From Bradyrhizobium sp. 190 (GTDB lineage: Bacteria > Pseudomonadota > Alphaproteobacteria > Rhizobiales > Xanthobacteraceae): a stretch of 64,000 bases of DNA. This document shows, in pieces, positions 36,658-43,265 of this stretch (positions are counted from its first letter, which is position 1; each line of letters begins with the position of its first letter). A program made the translations under genes and the position numbers. The notes under the pieces are model-generated. The model had not been told where the DNA came from, did no database searches, and saw only the letters and a list, made by a program, of their open reading frames with translations. The stretch covers positions 310,001 through 374,000 of the forward strand of contig NZ_JADPJL010000008.1 of NCBI RefSeq assembly GCF_023073415.1, read 5' to 3'.

Positions 36658-37068
36658 TTGGAAAAGTTGAAGAATTATCGACCCTCCGAAAAAGAGCCTT
36701 TCATGAACGACCGCCAGCGCGATTATTTTCGCGCCAAGCTGCTGGCGTGGAAGGACGAGATCCTGAGGGAATCAAAGATTACCCTGCAGACCCTCCAGGA
36801 AGAGAACGTCAATCATCCCGATCTGGCTGATCGCGCCTCTTCCGAAACCGATCGCGCCATCGAACTGCGCGCCCGCGACCGCCAGCGCAAATTGATCTCC
36901 AAGATCGACGCCGCGCTGCAACGCATCGAGGACAACACCTACGGCTATTGCGAGGAGACCGGCGAGCCGATCTCGCTCAAACGGCTGGAGGCCCGCCCGA
37001 TTGCAACGCTGTCGGTGGAGGCGCAGGAACGTCACGAGAAGCGTGAGAAGGTTTACCGGGACGAGTAG
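36658..37068 (+). CDS. dksA: DksA/TraR-family RNA polymerase-binding factor
   Basis: The protein (136 residues from the TTG at 36658) has the DksA coiled coil and the acidic tip: D-L-A-D-R-A-S-S-E-T-D-R-A-I-E-L-R. The first pair of zinc ligands is reduced to one Cys (Y-G-Y-C-E-E-T-G) and the second pair is gone (A-T-L-S-V-E-A-Q), as in other alphaproteobacterial DksA proteins. Start choice: rhizobial homologues have an N-terminal segment ending E-x-F-M-N, so a TTG start giving MEKLKNYRPSEKEPFMN is preferred. The ATG at 36703 is the alternative (121 residues). It modulates rRNA and stringent-response promoters. Confidence 0.88.
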   Translation: MEKLKNYRPSEKEPFMNDRQRDYFRAKLLAWKDEILRESKITLQTLQEENVNHPDLADRASSETDRAIELRARDRQRKLISKIDAALQRIEDNTYGYCEETGEPISLKRLEARPIATLSVEAQERHEKREKVYRDE

Positions 37069-37136
37069 GGCATTGACGGGCGACTGACCGCCGTGTGCGA
37101 TCAGCGCTGCGCCTTGCAACAAGAAAGCCGCCGCTG

Positions 37137-37964
37137 ATGGACAACATTCTTGCGGCCGCACAGACCATCGCTACTGCCCGCCGCAACCGCGCGCCGCTGG
37201 CCTCGCTTCCCGCTGAGCTCGTGCCCGGCGATGAGGCGGCAGGCTATGGCATTCAACGCGCCGTCCACGACCTCCTGCTGCCGCAGACAGGCAGCCTGGT
37301 CGGTTACAAGATCGGCTGCACCAGCGCGGTGATGCAGCAATATCTCGACATCTCCCATCCCTGCGCCGGCGGCGTGTTTGCCAAGGGCGTTCACGACAGC
37401 GGCGCCAAGCTGCGCTACGGCGACTATGTCCGTGTCGGCGTCGAATGCGAGATCGCGATGCGGCTCGCACGCAATCTTGCGCCGTCGGAGGCCCCGTTCA
37501 CCGCGGAGTGGATGATGGAGGCGATCGAGGCCTATCACCCGGCGATCGAGATCGTCGACGACCGTTACGTCAAATGGGAGACGATGGGCGCGCCGACGCT
37601 CGTTGCCGATGATTTCTTCGCCGCCGGCTGCGTGCTCGGCAAGGCGGTGGGGCGCACCAAGGCGCCGGACCTGCTCACGGTCAAGGGCCGCGCCATCGTC
37701 AACGGCAAGGAAGCCGGGCGCGGCACCGGCGCCGACGTGCTCGCCCATCCCCACAACGCGCTCGCCTGGCTCGCCAATCATCTCGCCGAAGAGGGCAAGG
37801 GACTGCATGCCGGGCAGATCGTGCTCACGGGCAGTCTGGTGAAAACCGTGTGGCTCGATGCGGGCGACAGCGTGAAGATGGAGCTGGATGGGGACGGTGG
37901 AAGCGAAGTTCAAATGAATCGTAGGGTGGGCAAAGCGAAGCGTGCCCACCATTCAGCACAATGA
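37137..37964 (+). CDS. 2-keto-4-pentenoate hydratase-like (FAH superfamily) protein
   Basis: The 275-residue protein is of the hydratase/decarboxylase branch of the FAH superfamily: G-Y-K-I-G-C-T-S (residues 59-66), V-G-V-E-C-E-I-A-M (metal ligands Glu), and a C-terminal I-V-L-T-G-S-L-V-K-T. It would hydrate 2-oxo-pent-4-enoate-type products of aromatic ring cleavage with Mg2+. The last 14 codons lie inside an inverted repeat (37921-38005), so the tail NRRVGKAKRAHHSAQ is repeat-encoded and probably not part of the fold. Confidence 0.85.
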   Translation: MDNILAAAQTIATARRNRAPLASLPAELVPGDEAAGYGIQRAVHDLLLPQTGSLVGYKIGCTSAVMQQYLDISHPCAGGVFAKGVHDSGAKLRYGDYVRVGVECEIAMRLARNLAPSEAPFTAEWMMEAIEAYHPAIEIVDDRYVKWETMGAPTLVADDFFAAGCVLGKAVGRTKAPDLLTVKGRAIVNGKEAGRGTGADVLAHPHNALAWLANHLAEEGKGLHAGQIVLTGSLVKTVWLDAGDSVKMELDGDGGSEVQMNRRVGKAKRAHHSAQ

Positions 37965-38005
37965 TTGTGAGAGATGGTGGGCACGCTGCGCTTTGCCCAC
38001 CCTAC
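37921..38005. repeat. 30-bp inverted repeat element (GTAGGGTGGGCAAAG family)
   Basis: The arms at 37921-37950 and 37976-38005 match at 29 of 30 positions (GTAGGGTGGGCAAAGCG... against its reverse complement), with 25 bases between them. From memory this GTAGGGTGGGCAAAG palindrome is abundant in Bradyrhizobium and other bacteria. It supplies the 3' end and stop codon of the FAH-family gene and ends 14 bases before the next gene's start. Confidence 0.85.
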
Positions 38006-38019
38006 GGTCCGGGTGTGTA

Positions 38020-38832
38020 ATGGCAGAAAGCGTTCCGTCGGTTCTCGAATCAGACGCGACAGGTGAAATCGCCGACATCTATGCCGATATTCGAAAAGTT
38101 CTCGGCACCAGCGTGGTCAACCTGATCTGGCGCAACCTCGCGACCATGCCGGGCGCGCTGGAATGGACGTGGTCCACCGTCCGCCCGCTCTATCTCGGCG
38201 ACGGCCCATTGCATGCCGAAGCCGTCAGGAAAACAATCGCGCTACCGGACTGGCCCGGCTTCTCCACCGACACCTTGGCTGCCGCCGGCGTGGACGAGAC
38301 CGAACGCGCGCTCATCCGTGACGTGCTCGACAGCTATCAACATACCAACGCGCTCGCACTCGTCGTGCTCTCGGCGCTGCTGGCGCATTACGAGCCGCGC
38401 CCGGCCGATACCGTAACGGCCGCCGATACCGCGCCAAAACCGTCCGGCGCCAAGATCCCGGAATTGCCGCCGATGGATGCGCTCGATCCCGAAGTGGCGG
38501 CGCTGGTCGGCGAATTGAATTCCTTCGGCGAAGACACCGAGCCGCAGCTGATCGCGAGTATGTACCGGCATCTCGCTTACTGGCCGGCCTATCTGGCGCT
38601 GGTGCGAACCATGCTCGCGCCACTGCAGCGGGAAGGGCGGCTAAATGCGCTGACGCTTTCGACTCGCGCGCTTGGGTATGCTCATGGCGCTGTTCTCGCG
38701 CCGCAACTGAAACCTGCCGCGCCACCAGATACGCTGAAGGGCGCGCTCGCTTCCTGCCGACTGTTCGTCGAACATCCGATCGCACGCATGACGGGGCTCT
38801 GCGCCCTGATCCGGCGCGCGACGCCGGAGTGA
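38020..38832 (+). CDS. DehI-like (group I 2-haloacid dehalogenase fold) protein
   Basis: This 270-residue all-helical protein is built of two similar halves: N-L-I-W-R-N-L-A-T-M-P-G (34-45) and S-M-Y-R-H-L-A-Y-W-P-A (180-190). The start A-T-G-E-I-A-D-I-Y-A-D-I-R matches, by memory, the DehI dehalogenase of Pseudomonas putida. DehI Asn114 corresponds to Asn110 here, but its catalytic Asp189 aligns with Met181. A working dehalogenase is therefore doubtful, and the true substrate is unknown. It follows the FAH-family gene across the inverted repeat. Confidence 0.72.
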   Translation: MAESVPSVLESDATGEIADIYADIRKVLGTSVVNLIWRNLATMPGALEWTWSTVRPLYLGDGPLHAEAVRKTIALPDWPGFSTDTLAAAGVDETERALIRDVLDSYQHTNALALVVLSALLAHYEPRPADTVTAADTAPKPSGAKIPELPPMDALDPEVAALVGELNSFGEDTEPQLIASMYRHLAYWPAYLALVRTMLAPLQREGRLNALTLSTRALGYAHGAVLAPQLKPAAPPDTLKGALASCRLFVEHPIARMTGLCALIRRATPE

Positions 38833-38836
38833 CGCA

Positions 38837-39214
38837 TCAGCCGTCGGAGCACTTCAGATCGGACTTATCCCAGAATGCCTTGATTGCATTGAAGGGCACG
38901 CTGAGTCGTTCCCGATTCCCCATCAATCGCAGCAAGACCTCGAAGCGGTCGTCCTTTATGTTCAACTGCTCGAAGTCATTCTGCAGGATGATGGTCATAT
39001 CGTCGGGATATTTCGACTTGAGGCCGATCGACAGTTTCACACCCTCGGCGTGGGTGCGGAACGTGATATTGATCGGCCGCTGCTCCGAGGCGAGCTTGAG
39101 CGTCTCGGCGATCCTGGTGCGCGACGTAGGCTTGCTGCACGGCTCGGCAAACGCAGGCGAGGCCGGGATGAGGGTCGCGAGGAGGAGAAGCATTGTTGCA
39201 TAGGAGATGGCCAT
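38837..39214 (-). CDS. SspB-like protein with a secretion signal
   Basis: The 125-residue product has a signal peptide (1-23, hydrophobic LLLLATLIPASPAFA) followed by a domain resembling alphaproteobacterial SspB. The shared features are F-R-T-H-A-E-G-V-K-L-S (52-62), K-Y-P-D-D-M-T-I-I-L-Q (68-78), F-E-V-L-L (91-95) and L-S-V-P-F-N-A-I (104-111). SspB is normally a cytosolic adaptor delivering ssrA-tagged proteins to ClpXP, so an exported paralogue cannot do that job. Cys26 and Cys122 could form a disulfide. The ATG at 39214 gives a standard signal; a GTG farther upstream (39349) would put 45 residues before it. Confidence 0.75.
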   Translation of the reverse strand: MAISYATMLLLLATLIPASPAFAEPCSKPTSRTRIAETLKLASEQRPINITFRTHAEGVKLSIGLKSKYPDDMTIILQNDFEQLNIKDDRFEVLLRLMGNRERLSVPFNAIKAFWDKSDLKCSDG

Positions 39215-39793
39215 ACCCTGCACTTGCGGGGTATCCAGCACGCCGCGACCTGTCGTGTCCATCACTGCTGTCTCTGGAATACTCGATCGCCTGCCTGCGA
39301 GGACGAACGACAACTGGCTGTGTGTTTGCGTTGCCGCGGCTCGCTTCACCCAAGGTCATGCTAACTGGTTCCTTCAAAAAAGAAAGAGGGCGCAGGGGGA
39401 TGCGGGTCGGGCACCCGCAGCCCGTGTGCATTGGTCGCAGGCACACCGTCACCACAGGTACTCCGGATCACCTGATGCTCCCTGTGCAGTGGCTTTAACG
39501 GCTTAAGTCGTGCTCTCGCCAACGACGAGTTCGTCTCGCCACCGTCGCCGGAAAATTAATGGTTAATCGAAAACCTGGTCGGGCTCGAAGAAGGTTCGCC
39601 TGCGTGGCGCTAATAGCGGATGCCAGGACTAATTCGATCGTGCCGCCCGCAGCTTCGTTAACCATCGTGTCGGGCGGGCATGGCTGCCGACCGAACTCCT
39701 GAGCGCCCTTCGTTTGCGCGCCGTTGCGTACTCAGGGAATGGGGCCCTGCGACAAACTTGCACACACGACGCTGGCGCGCCACCGCATCGTCC
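39215..39793. other. Intergenic region without a supported gene
   Basis: I see no frame with protein-like character. Noted elements are a GC hairpin TGCGGGT-CGGGC-ACCCGCA at 39401-39419 and two CtrA-type half sites, ATGGTTAA at 39559 and TTAACCAT at 39658. Confidence 0.4.
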
Positions 39794-40009
39794 GTGACGA
39801 TTCGCAGCATTGTCATTGTTGTGGGGATTGGGCGCAGCGCGCTTGCGTGCATTCGTGGCGCACCCGCGATGAAGAACGGCGTGACCGGCACGACGACCGG
39901 CAGCTCCAGGCCTTCGCCGAAGGACACCAGCACGCAAGGTACGGGGACTGCGGGCGCCGTGGACAAGAAGGGCGATGCCATTTCTCCCGGCGAAACCATG
40001 AAGAAGTGA
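39794..40009 (+). CDS. Possible small exported Thr/Ser-rich protein
   Basis: A GTG-started frame of 71 codons gives a short hydrophobic N-terminus (TIRSIVIVVGIGRSALA) and a low-complexity tail rich in Gly, Thr, Ser and Lys that ends GETMKK. Small exported proteins of this composition are common in Bradyrhizobium. No ribosome site is obvious, and the hydrophobic part has only moderate codon character, so the call is tentative. It might be a decayed gene. Confidence 0.3.
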   Translation: MTIRSIVIVVGIGRSALACIRGAPAMKNGVTGTTTGSSRPSPKDTSTQGTGTAGAVDKKGDAISPGETMKK

Positions 40010-40044
40010 CGTTCCGGGGAAGGAACGATTCTTGACCGGGAAAA

Positions 40045-40133
40045 TTATGCAATCGTGTCGCTAGACACGCGGTAACCTTCTCAGGCTTCGGCGCAATCTC
40101 CTCCCCCCGAGAGGCGCTGAAGCCTGCCTTTTT
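40045..40133 (+). ncRNA. Candidate small RNA with C-rich loop and intrinsic terminator
   Basis: A hairpin CGTGTC-GCTA-GACACG (40054-40069) is followed by a 13-bp stem CAGGCTTCGGCGC / GCGCTGAAGCCTG (one mismatch; 40082-40094 and 40114-40126) and TTTTT. The loop of the second hairpin contains CTCCTCCCCCC, complementary to Shine-Dalgarno sequences. Alphaproteobacterial small RNAs with CCUCCUCCC loops are known. It could alternatively be only the terminator of the small frame at 39794. Confidence 0.45.
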
Positions 40134-40350
40134 CGCGACCTTGTCGAGAAGACGCGAAAGCGCTGTTTCGCTTCTCTCGCGGCGGCACCGGCGGCTGCGT
40201 CCCTGGAGATTCGCGCGCGGCGCTCCTCATCAAAGGACCGATGGTTTAGGGCGGCACGATCGAACGCGCACTATGGGGAAATGACAAACCTGCCAATGGC
40301 CCGGTTCCGCAGCGGCGCTTCTAGCCGAGCGGTTGGCAATCGCATCGCCG
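40134..40350. other. Intergenic region without a supported gene
   Basis: Nothing recognisable is seen between the terminator at 40133 and the 26-codon gene on the minus strand. Confidence 0.4.
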
Positions 40351-40431
40351 TCACAGGCTGATGACATACGCGCTCATCGCCAGCAGGACGGCGACGCTTA
40401 TGGCGATAATGATCAAGAAGAATTTTCCCAT
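40351..40431 (-). CDS. 26-residue single-span membrane peptide
   Basis: A minus-strand frame reads M-G-K-F-F-L-I-I-I-A-I-S-V-A, then V-L-L-A-M-S-A-Y-V-I-S-L, then TGA. It is one membrane helix with a positive residue at the N-terminal side. The ribosome site GGAG sits 8 bases before the ATG. A near-consensus EcfG promoter (AGAAC-N16-CGTT) lies 23 bases upstream of the start, giving a short leader like those of the other stress genes here. I know of no named family. Confidence 0.55.
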   Translation of the reverse strand: MGKFFLIIIAISVAVLLAMSAYVISL

Positions 40432-40453
40432 TGCTCTGTCTCCCGCAGATCCC

Positions 40454-40478
40454 AACGCAAAGCAGCAGGAATAGTTCT
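40454..40478 (-). promoter_or_regulatory. Candidate EcfG promoter of the 26-residue peptide
   Basis: On the minus strand AGAAC, 16 bases, CGTT differs from GGAAC-N16-CGTT at one base. The position relative to the ATG is like that at the PRC-barrel and yidB-like genes. Confidence 0.45.
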
Positions 40479-40510
40479 CCGCTGACAGGCGAGCGCACCC
40501 GCGTTCGCAG

Positions 40511-40537
40511 AAGGGCCCGCCATCGAGGCGGGCCCTT
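40511..40537 (-). terminator. Hairpin terminator after the PRC-barrel gene
   Basis: An 11-bp perfect stem AAGGGCCCGCC / GGCGGGCCCTT with loop ATCGA lies 24 bases beyond the stop codon of the minus-strand gene. No long T run follows. Confidence 0.6.
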
Positions 40538-40560
40538 CGGAAGTAAAGGCGTGAGAGAGA

Positions 40561-40920
40561 TCAGATCGCGACGCCGTAGTAGTCGTTGACGGCGCGGGTC
40601 CTGGTCGGGTCGCTCCAGTTCCAGGTGTTGTCGTTGCGGTAATGCGGTGCGTCCTTGAGCTGTGCTTCCGTCACACCGGTGACGTAGCCGCCGAGCGAGG
40701 TATCGTATTTCAGCGATTGCCAGGGCAGCGGATAATGGTCGTCGCCGATGCCGAGAAAACCGCCAAAGGAGAGCACGGCGTAGGACACCCTGCCGCTCTT
40801 CTTGTCGATCATGACACGCTCGATCGAGCCGATCTTGTTGCTATCGGCGCCGTAGACCGCAGTTCCCTCGACCTTGTCGCTGCCGATCAGGTTGCCGGTT
40901 TCGCTTGCTTCCAAAGACAT
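40561..40920 (-). CDS. PRC-barrel domain protein
   Basis: The 119-residue protein is a single PRC-barrel: L-I-G-S-D-K-V-E-G-T-A-V-Y (11-23), then K-I-G-S-I-E-R-V-M-I-D-K-K-S-G and Y-P-L-P-W-Q-S-L-K-Y-D. PRC-barrels occur in photosynthetic reaction centre H, RimM and small stress proteins; this is the stress type. The ATG has the ribosome site GGAGG, and a perfect EcfG promoter lies upstream (40953-40977). The tail from about 90 is Asn/Thr-rich. Confidence 0.88.
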   Translation of the reverse strand: MSLEASETGNLIGSDKVEGTAVYGADSNKIGSIERVMIDKKSGRVSYAVLSFGGFLGIGDDHYPLPWQSLKYDTSLGGYVTGVTEAQLKDAPHYRNDNTWNWSDPTRTRAVNDYYGVAI

Positions 40921-40952
40921 GGTTTCCTCCAGCTGACATTTGAAGGACGGAA

Positions 40953-40977
40953 AACGAAGCGCGCGAGGAAACGTTCC
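40953..40977 (-). promoter_or_regulatory. EcfG general-stress promoter of the PRC-barrel gene
   Basis: On the minus strand GGAAC, 16 bases, CGTT is an exact match to the EcfG consensus. It would give a leader of about 27 bases. Confidence 0.72.
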
Positions 40978-41223
40978 TGATAGGAGAGCTACGCGTCGCC
41001 GCCATAAGCAGTGAAGTCATGCGAGTAGCGCGGTTCCTGTGTTACGTTTTGGACAAGCGAAGATTGCTGATCGTGGTTGTCGCGGCAGTTGCCCGCGAAG
41101 AAATCGCGACGCGGCCTGAAGCGCGCTCGATCACCTAACAGTGACCCTCGCGATGTGAAACGCCTCACGCGGTGCTTCCGAGATTGGGCGCAACGAATGT
41201 CGAAGGAAACGTAGGAGGGAAAG
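40978..41223. other. Intergenic region upstream of the DUF3551 gene
   Basis: No gene is supported. A good ribosome site (GGAGGG) precedes the DUF3551 start at 41224. Confidence 0.4.
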
Positions 41224-41481
41224 ATGCGTATAGTATTTCTTGCCTTCGTGACATCGGCAATTGTCTTCTTCACCGGCATTAACGCGGCCTCTGCGAACGA
41301 TTACCCTTATTGCATTCAGGGCGACGACTTCGCCGGCGGGACGGGCGAGTGTATCTTCACCACCAGCGCGCAGTGCCGGGCCGCGGCTTCGGGCCGGACG
41401 GCTTCTTGTGTGGAGAATCGCAACTTCAGCGCCAACGCCCAGCTCATTGACAAGAGCCGTGCGCGTCGTCGTTCGAACTGA
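41224..41481 (+). CDS. DUF3551 small exported protein
   Basis: The 85-residue protein has a signal peptide (1-24, VFFTGINAASA) and the DUF3551 pattern: Y-P-Y-C-I-Q-G-D-D, then G-E-C-I-F-T-T-S-A-Q-C-R-A-A-A-S-G-R and a fourth Cys. The four Cys probably form two disulfides in the periplasm. The family is abundant in Bradyrhizobium and its function is unknown. Confidence 0.85.
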   Translation: MRIVFLAFVTSAIVFFTGINAASANDYPYCIQGDDFAGGTGECIFTTSAQCRAAASGRTASCVENRNFSANAQLIDKSRARRRSN

Positions 41482-41531
41482 AATCGAACGGCGCCAGTCG
41501 CATTCGTTACCTTTCGCGATACGCCCTTCAA

Positions 41532-41620
41532 AAACGACCACGGCCCTCGCCAGGGGAGCTAGCGAGGGCCGCGTTGATACACCTCATCGCGCCCAGGTTC
41601 GCGATGGAGTGTGGGAGCTC
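41532..41620 (-). ncRNA. Two-hairpin covarying element, copy 1
   Basis: These 89 bases are about 90% identical to 45755-45843. On the minus strand a hairpin around ACACTCCATCGCG / CGCGATGAGGTGT is followed by a second stem GGCCCTCGC / GCGAGGGCC, whose loop TAGCTCCCCTG is C-rich, and then GTGGTCGTTTTT. Differences between copies in the second stem are compensatory, which suggests a conserved RNA ending in a terminator. Confidence 0.5.
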
Positions 41621-41685
41621 GGGATAAGACTCTTATTTGGGCATGATCTTTTCCAATGACTGGTGTCCACTTGGGATTATGCCCG

Positions 41686-41740
41686 CTAGAACGGCACAGC
41701 ACGTCCATCACCAGCTCGCAGTCGCGGGCATGCGAGCCGC
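41686..41740 (-). pseudogene. Decayed copy of the flgH 3' end
   Basis: The plus-strand sequence CTAGAACGGCA-CAGCACGTCC, then ATCACC, aligns with the last codons of flgH (45853 on), where CTAGAACGGCAGCAGCACGT is read. One base is missing, breaking the frame, and similarity fades after about 55 bases. The adjoining element at 41532-41620 is also duplicated from beside flgH, but a 65-base segment (41621-41685) with palindrome ATAAGACTCTTAT separates the two here. Confidence 0.6.
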
Positions 41741-41826
41741 CGCAGGGCTTTCCCATGCGGGGCTTGGCTGTTATTGTCCCGACAGAGAGCCTGAATGGCC
41801 CACGAGACGACACCGGGAGATGACGG

Positions 41827-42789
41827 ATGGCAAGGACGTTGGTGACGATGGCCGGCGCTGCCGCGCTGATCGGGGTGCTGGCTGCTTTATCTGCGCCGGC
41901 GATGGCGCAATATCCCGACCGCCCCATCAAGATGATCGTGCCATGGGCCGCGGGCGGCGATACCGACAACATCTTCCGGCCATTCGCCGTTGAATTCCAG
42001 AAGCACATCGGCCAGCCGGTGGTCGTCGCCAATGTCGGCGGCGCATCCGGCACCACCGGCGCGCGCGAGGCGAAGGCAGCGGCGCCCGACGGCTATACGG
42101 TCTACGCCGTGCACGACTATATCCACCTGACGTTCTACGCAGGCATCAGTGACGTCAAATACAGCGACTTCGAGCCGATCTGCCTGGTCGCAGCGACGCC
42201 CTCGGTACTGACCGCAAGCGCCAAAACGCCCTGGAAGAACTGGCAGGAACTCGCCGACGATGCCAAGAAGCGGCCGGGCGAGATCACCGTCGGCGCCACG
42301 CTCGGCTCGACCAGCCATATCTTCCCGGCAATGATCGAGAAGGCGGCCGGCGTGAAATTCAAGTTCGTGTCCTACGACGGCCTGGCCCCGCGGATGAATG
42401 CGCTGCTCGGCGGTCATATCAACCTTACGGACTCCAACCTGACGCAGAAGGGCAAGGTCGAAGCCGGCCTGCTGCGCTACATCGCGATCGCGAGCGAGAA
42501 GCGCGATCCGGAAGCGCCCGACGTGCCGACGCTCAAGGATCTCGGCATGAACATCGTGTACGAAGTGGCGCGCGGCATCCTCGTCCCCAAAGGGACGCCC
42601 GCGCCGGTGCGCGCCAAGCTCGAAGAGGGCTGCGCCAAGGCGACCAAGGAGGCGAGCTTCGCTCAAGCGATGAAAGTGCAAGGCACCCGCGTGGCGTTCC
42701 TCAATGCCAATGACTATGCGCAGTTCCTCGCCAAGATCGACAACGAGAACAAGGTCGTCATGACCGATCTCGGCCTGATCAAGAAATGA
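41827..42789 (+). CDS. tctC: Tripartite tricarboxylate transporter substrate-binding protein (TctC/Bug)
   Basis: The 320-residue protein has a signal peptide (1-27, AALSAPAMA-Q) followed by the Bug-family start Y-P-D-R-P-I-K-M-I-V-P-W-A-A-G-G. Other markers are G-A-S-G-T-T-G-A and P-D-G-Y-T. It binds a carboxylated substrate in the periplasm and hands it to the TctAB membrane pair encoded next. The substrate cannot be told from sequence. Its stop overlaps the tctB start (ATGA). Confidence 0.93.
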   Translation: MARTLVTMAGAAALIGVLAALSAPAMAQYPDRPIKMIVPWAAGGDTDNIFRPFAVEFQKHIGQPVVVANVGGASGTTGAREAKAAAPDGYTVYAVHDYIHLTFYAGISDVKYSDFEPICLVAATPSVLTASAKTPWKNWQELADDAKKRPGEITVGATLGSTSHIFPAMIEKAAGVKFKFVSYDGLAPRMNALLGGHINLTDSNLTQKGKVEAGLLRYIAIASEKRDPEAPDVPTLKDLGMNIVYEVARGILVPKGTPAPVRAKLEEGCAKATKEASFAQAMKVQGTRVAFLNANDYAQFLAKIDNENKVVMTDLGLIKK

Positions 42790-43265
42790 GTACCGGCCGC
42801 GACGGAATTGCCGGGCTGATCCTGCTCGCGGTCAGCCTGGTACTCCTGGTCAAGTCGTTCCAGCTTCCGTCCCTTCCCATCGTTCCGGTCGGGCCGGGCT
42901 TTTACCCGGCCATCGTGCTGTCGTTGATGGCGGCCGCGAGTGCGCTGCTGGTCCTGCAGGATCTCATGAAGCGCCGCCCGGCGGCCGCAGCCGGCGAGGG
43001 CGACGCGCCGCGACGAAACTATCGCCTGGTCGTGATCGCGTTCGCGATCGTCGGCGCCTATGTGGTTCTGCTGCCGCTCGTGGGATTTCGCGTCGCCACG
43101 GTCTTGTTCGTCGGCGCGTTGCAGGCCGCATTGGACCGGCCGCGAACGGCGCGGCAATGGGGTGTACTCGCCGCGATCGCGCTCGGCACCGCCATGGCGA
43201 GTTACTTCGTCTTTGAACGATACCTGCTGGTGCTGCTGCCACGCGGTGCGTGGACGGGTTTCTGA
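42786..43265 (+). CDS. tctB: Tripartite tricarboxylate transporter small subunit TctB
   Basis: This 159-residue protein has four hydrophobic segments (about 8-24, 36-55, 80-102, 125-150) and the TctB motif P-V-G-P-G-F-Y-P-A-I-V. It overlaps tctC by four bases and tctA by one, so the three subunits are translationally coupled. Confidence 0.9.
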   Translation: MSTGRDGIAGLILLAVSLVLLVKSFQLPSLPIVPVGPGFYPAIVLSLMAAASALLVLQDLMKRRPAAAAGEGDAPRRNYRLVVIAFAIVGAYVVLLPLVGFRVATVLFVGALQAALDRPRTARQWGVLAAIALGTAMASYFVFERYLLVLLPRGAWTGF

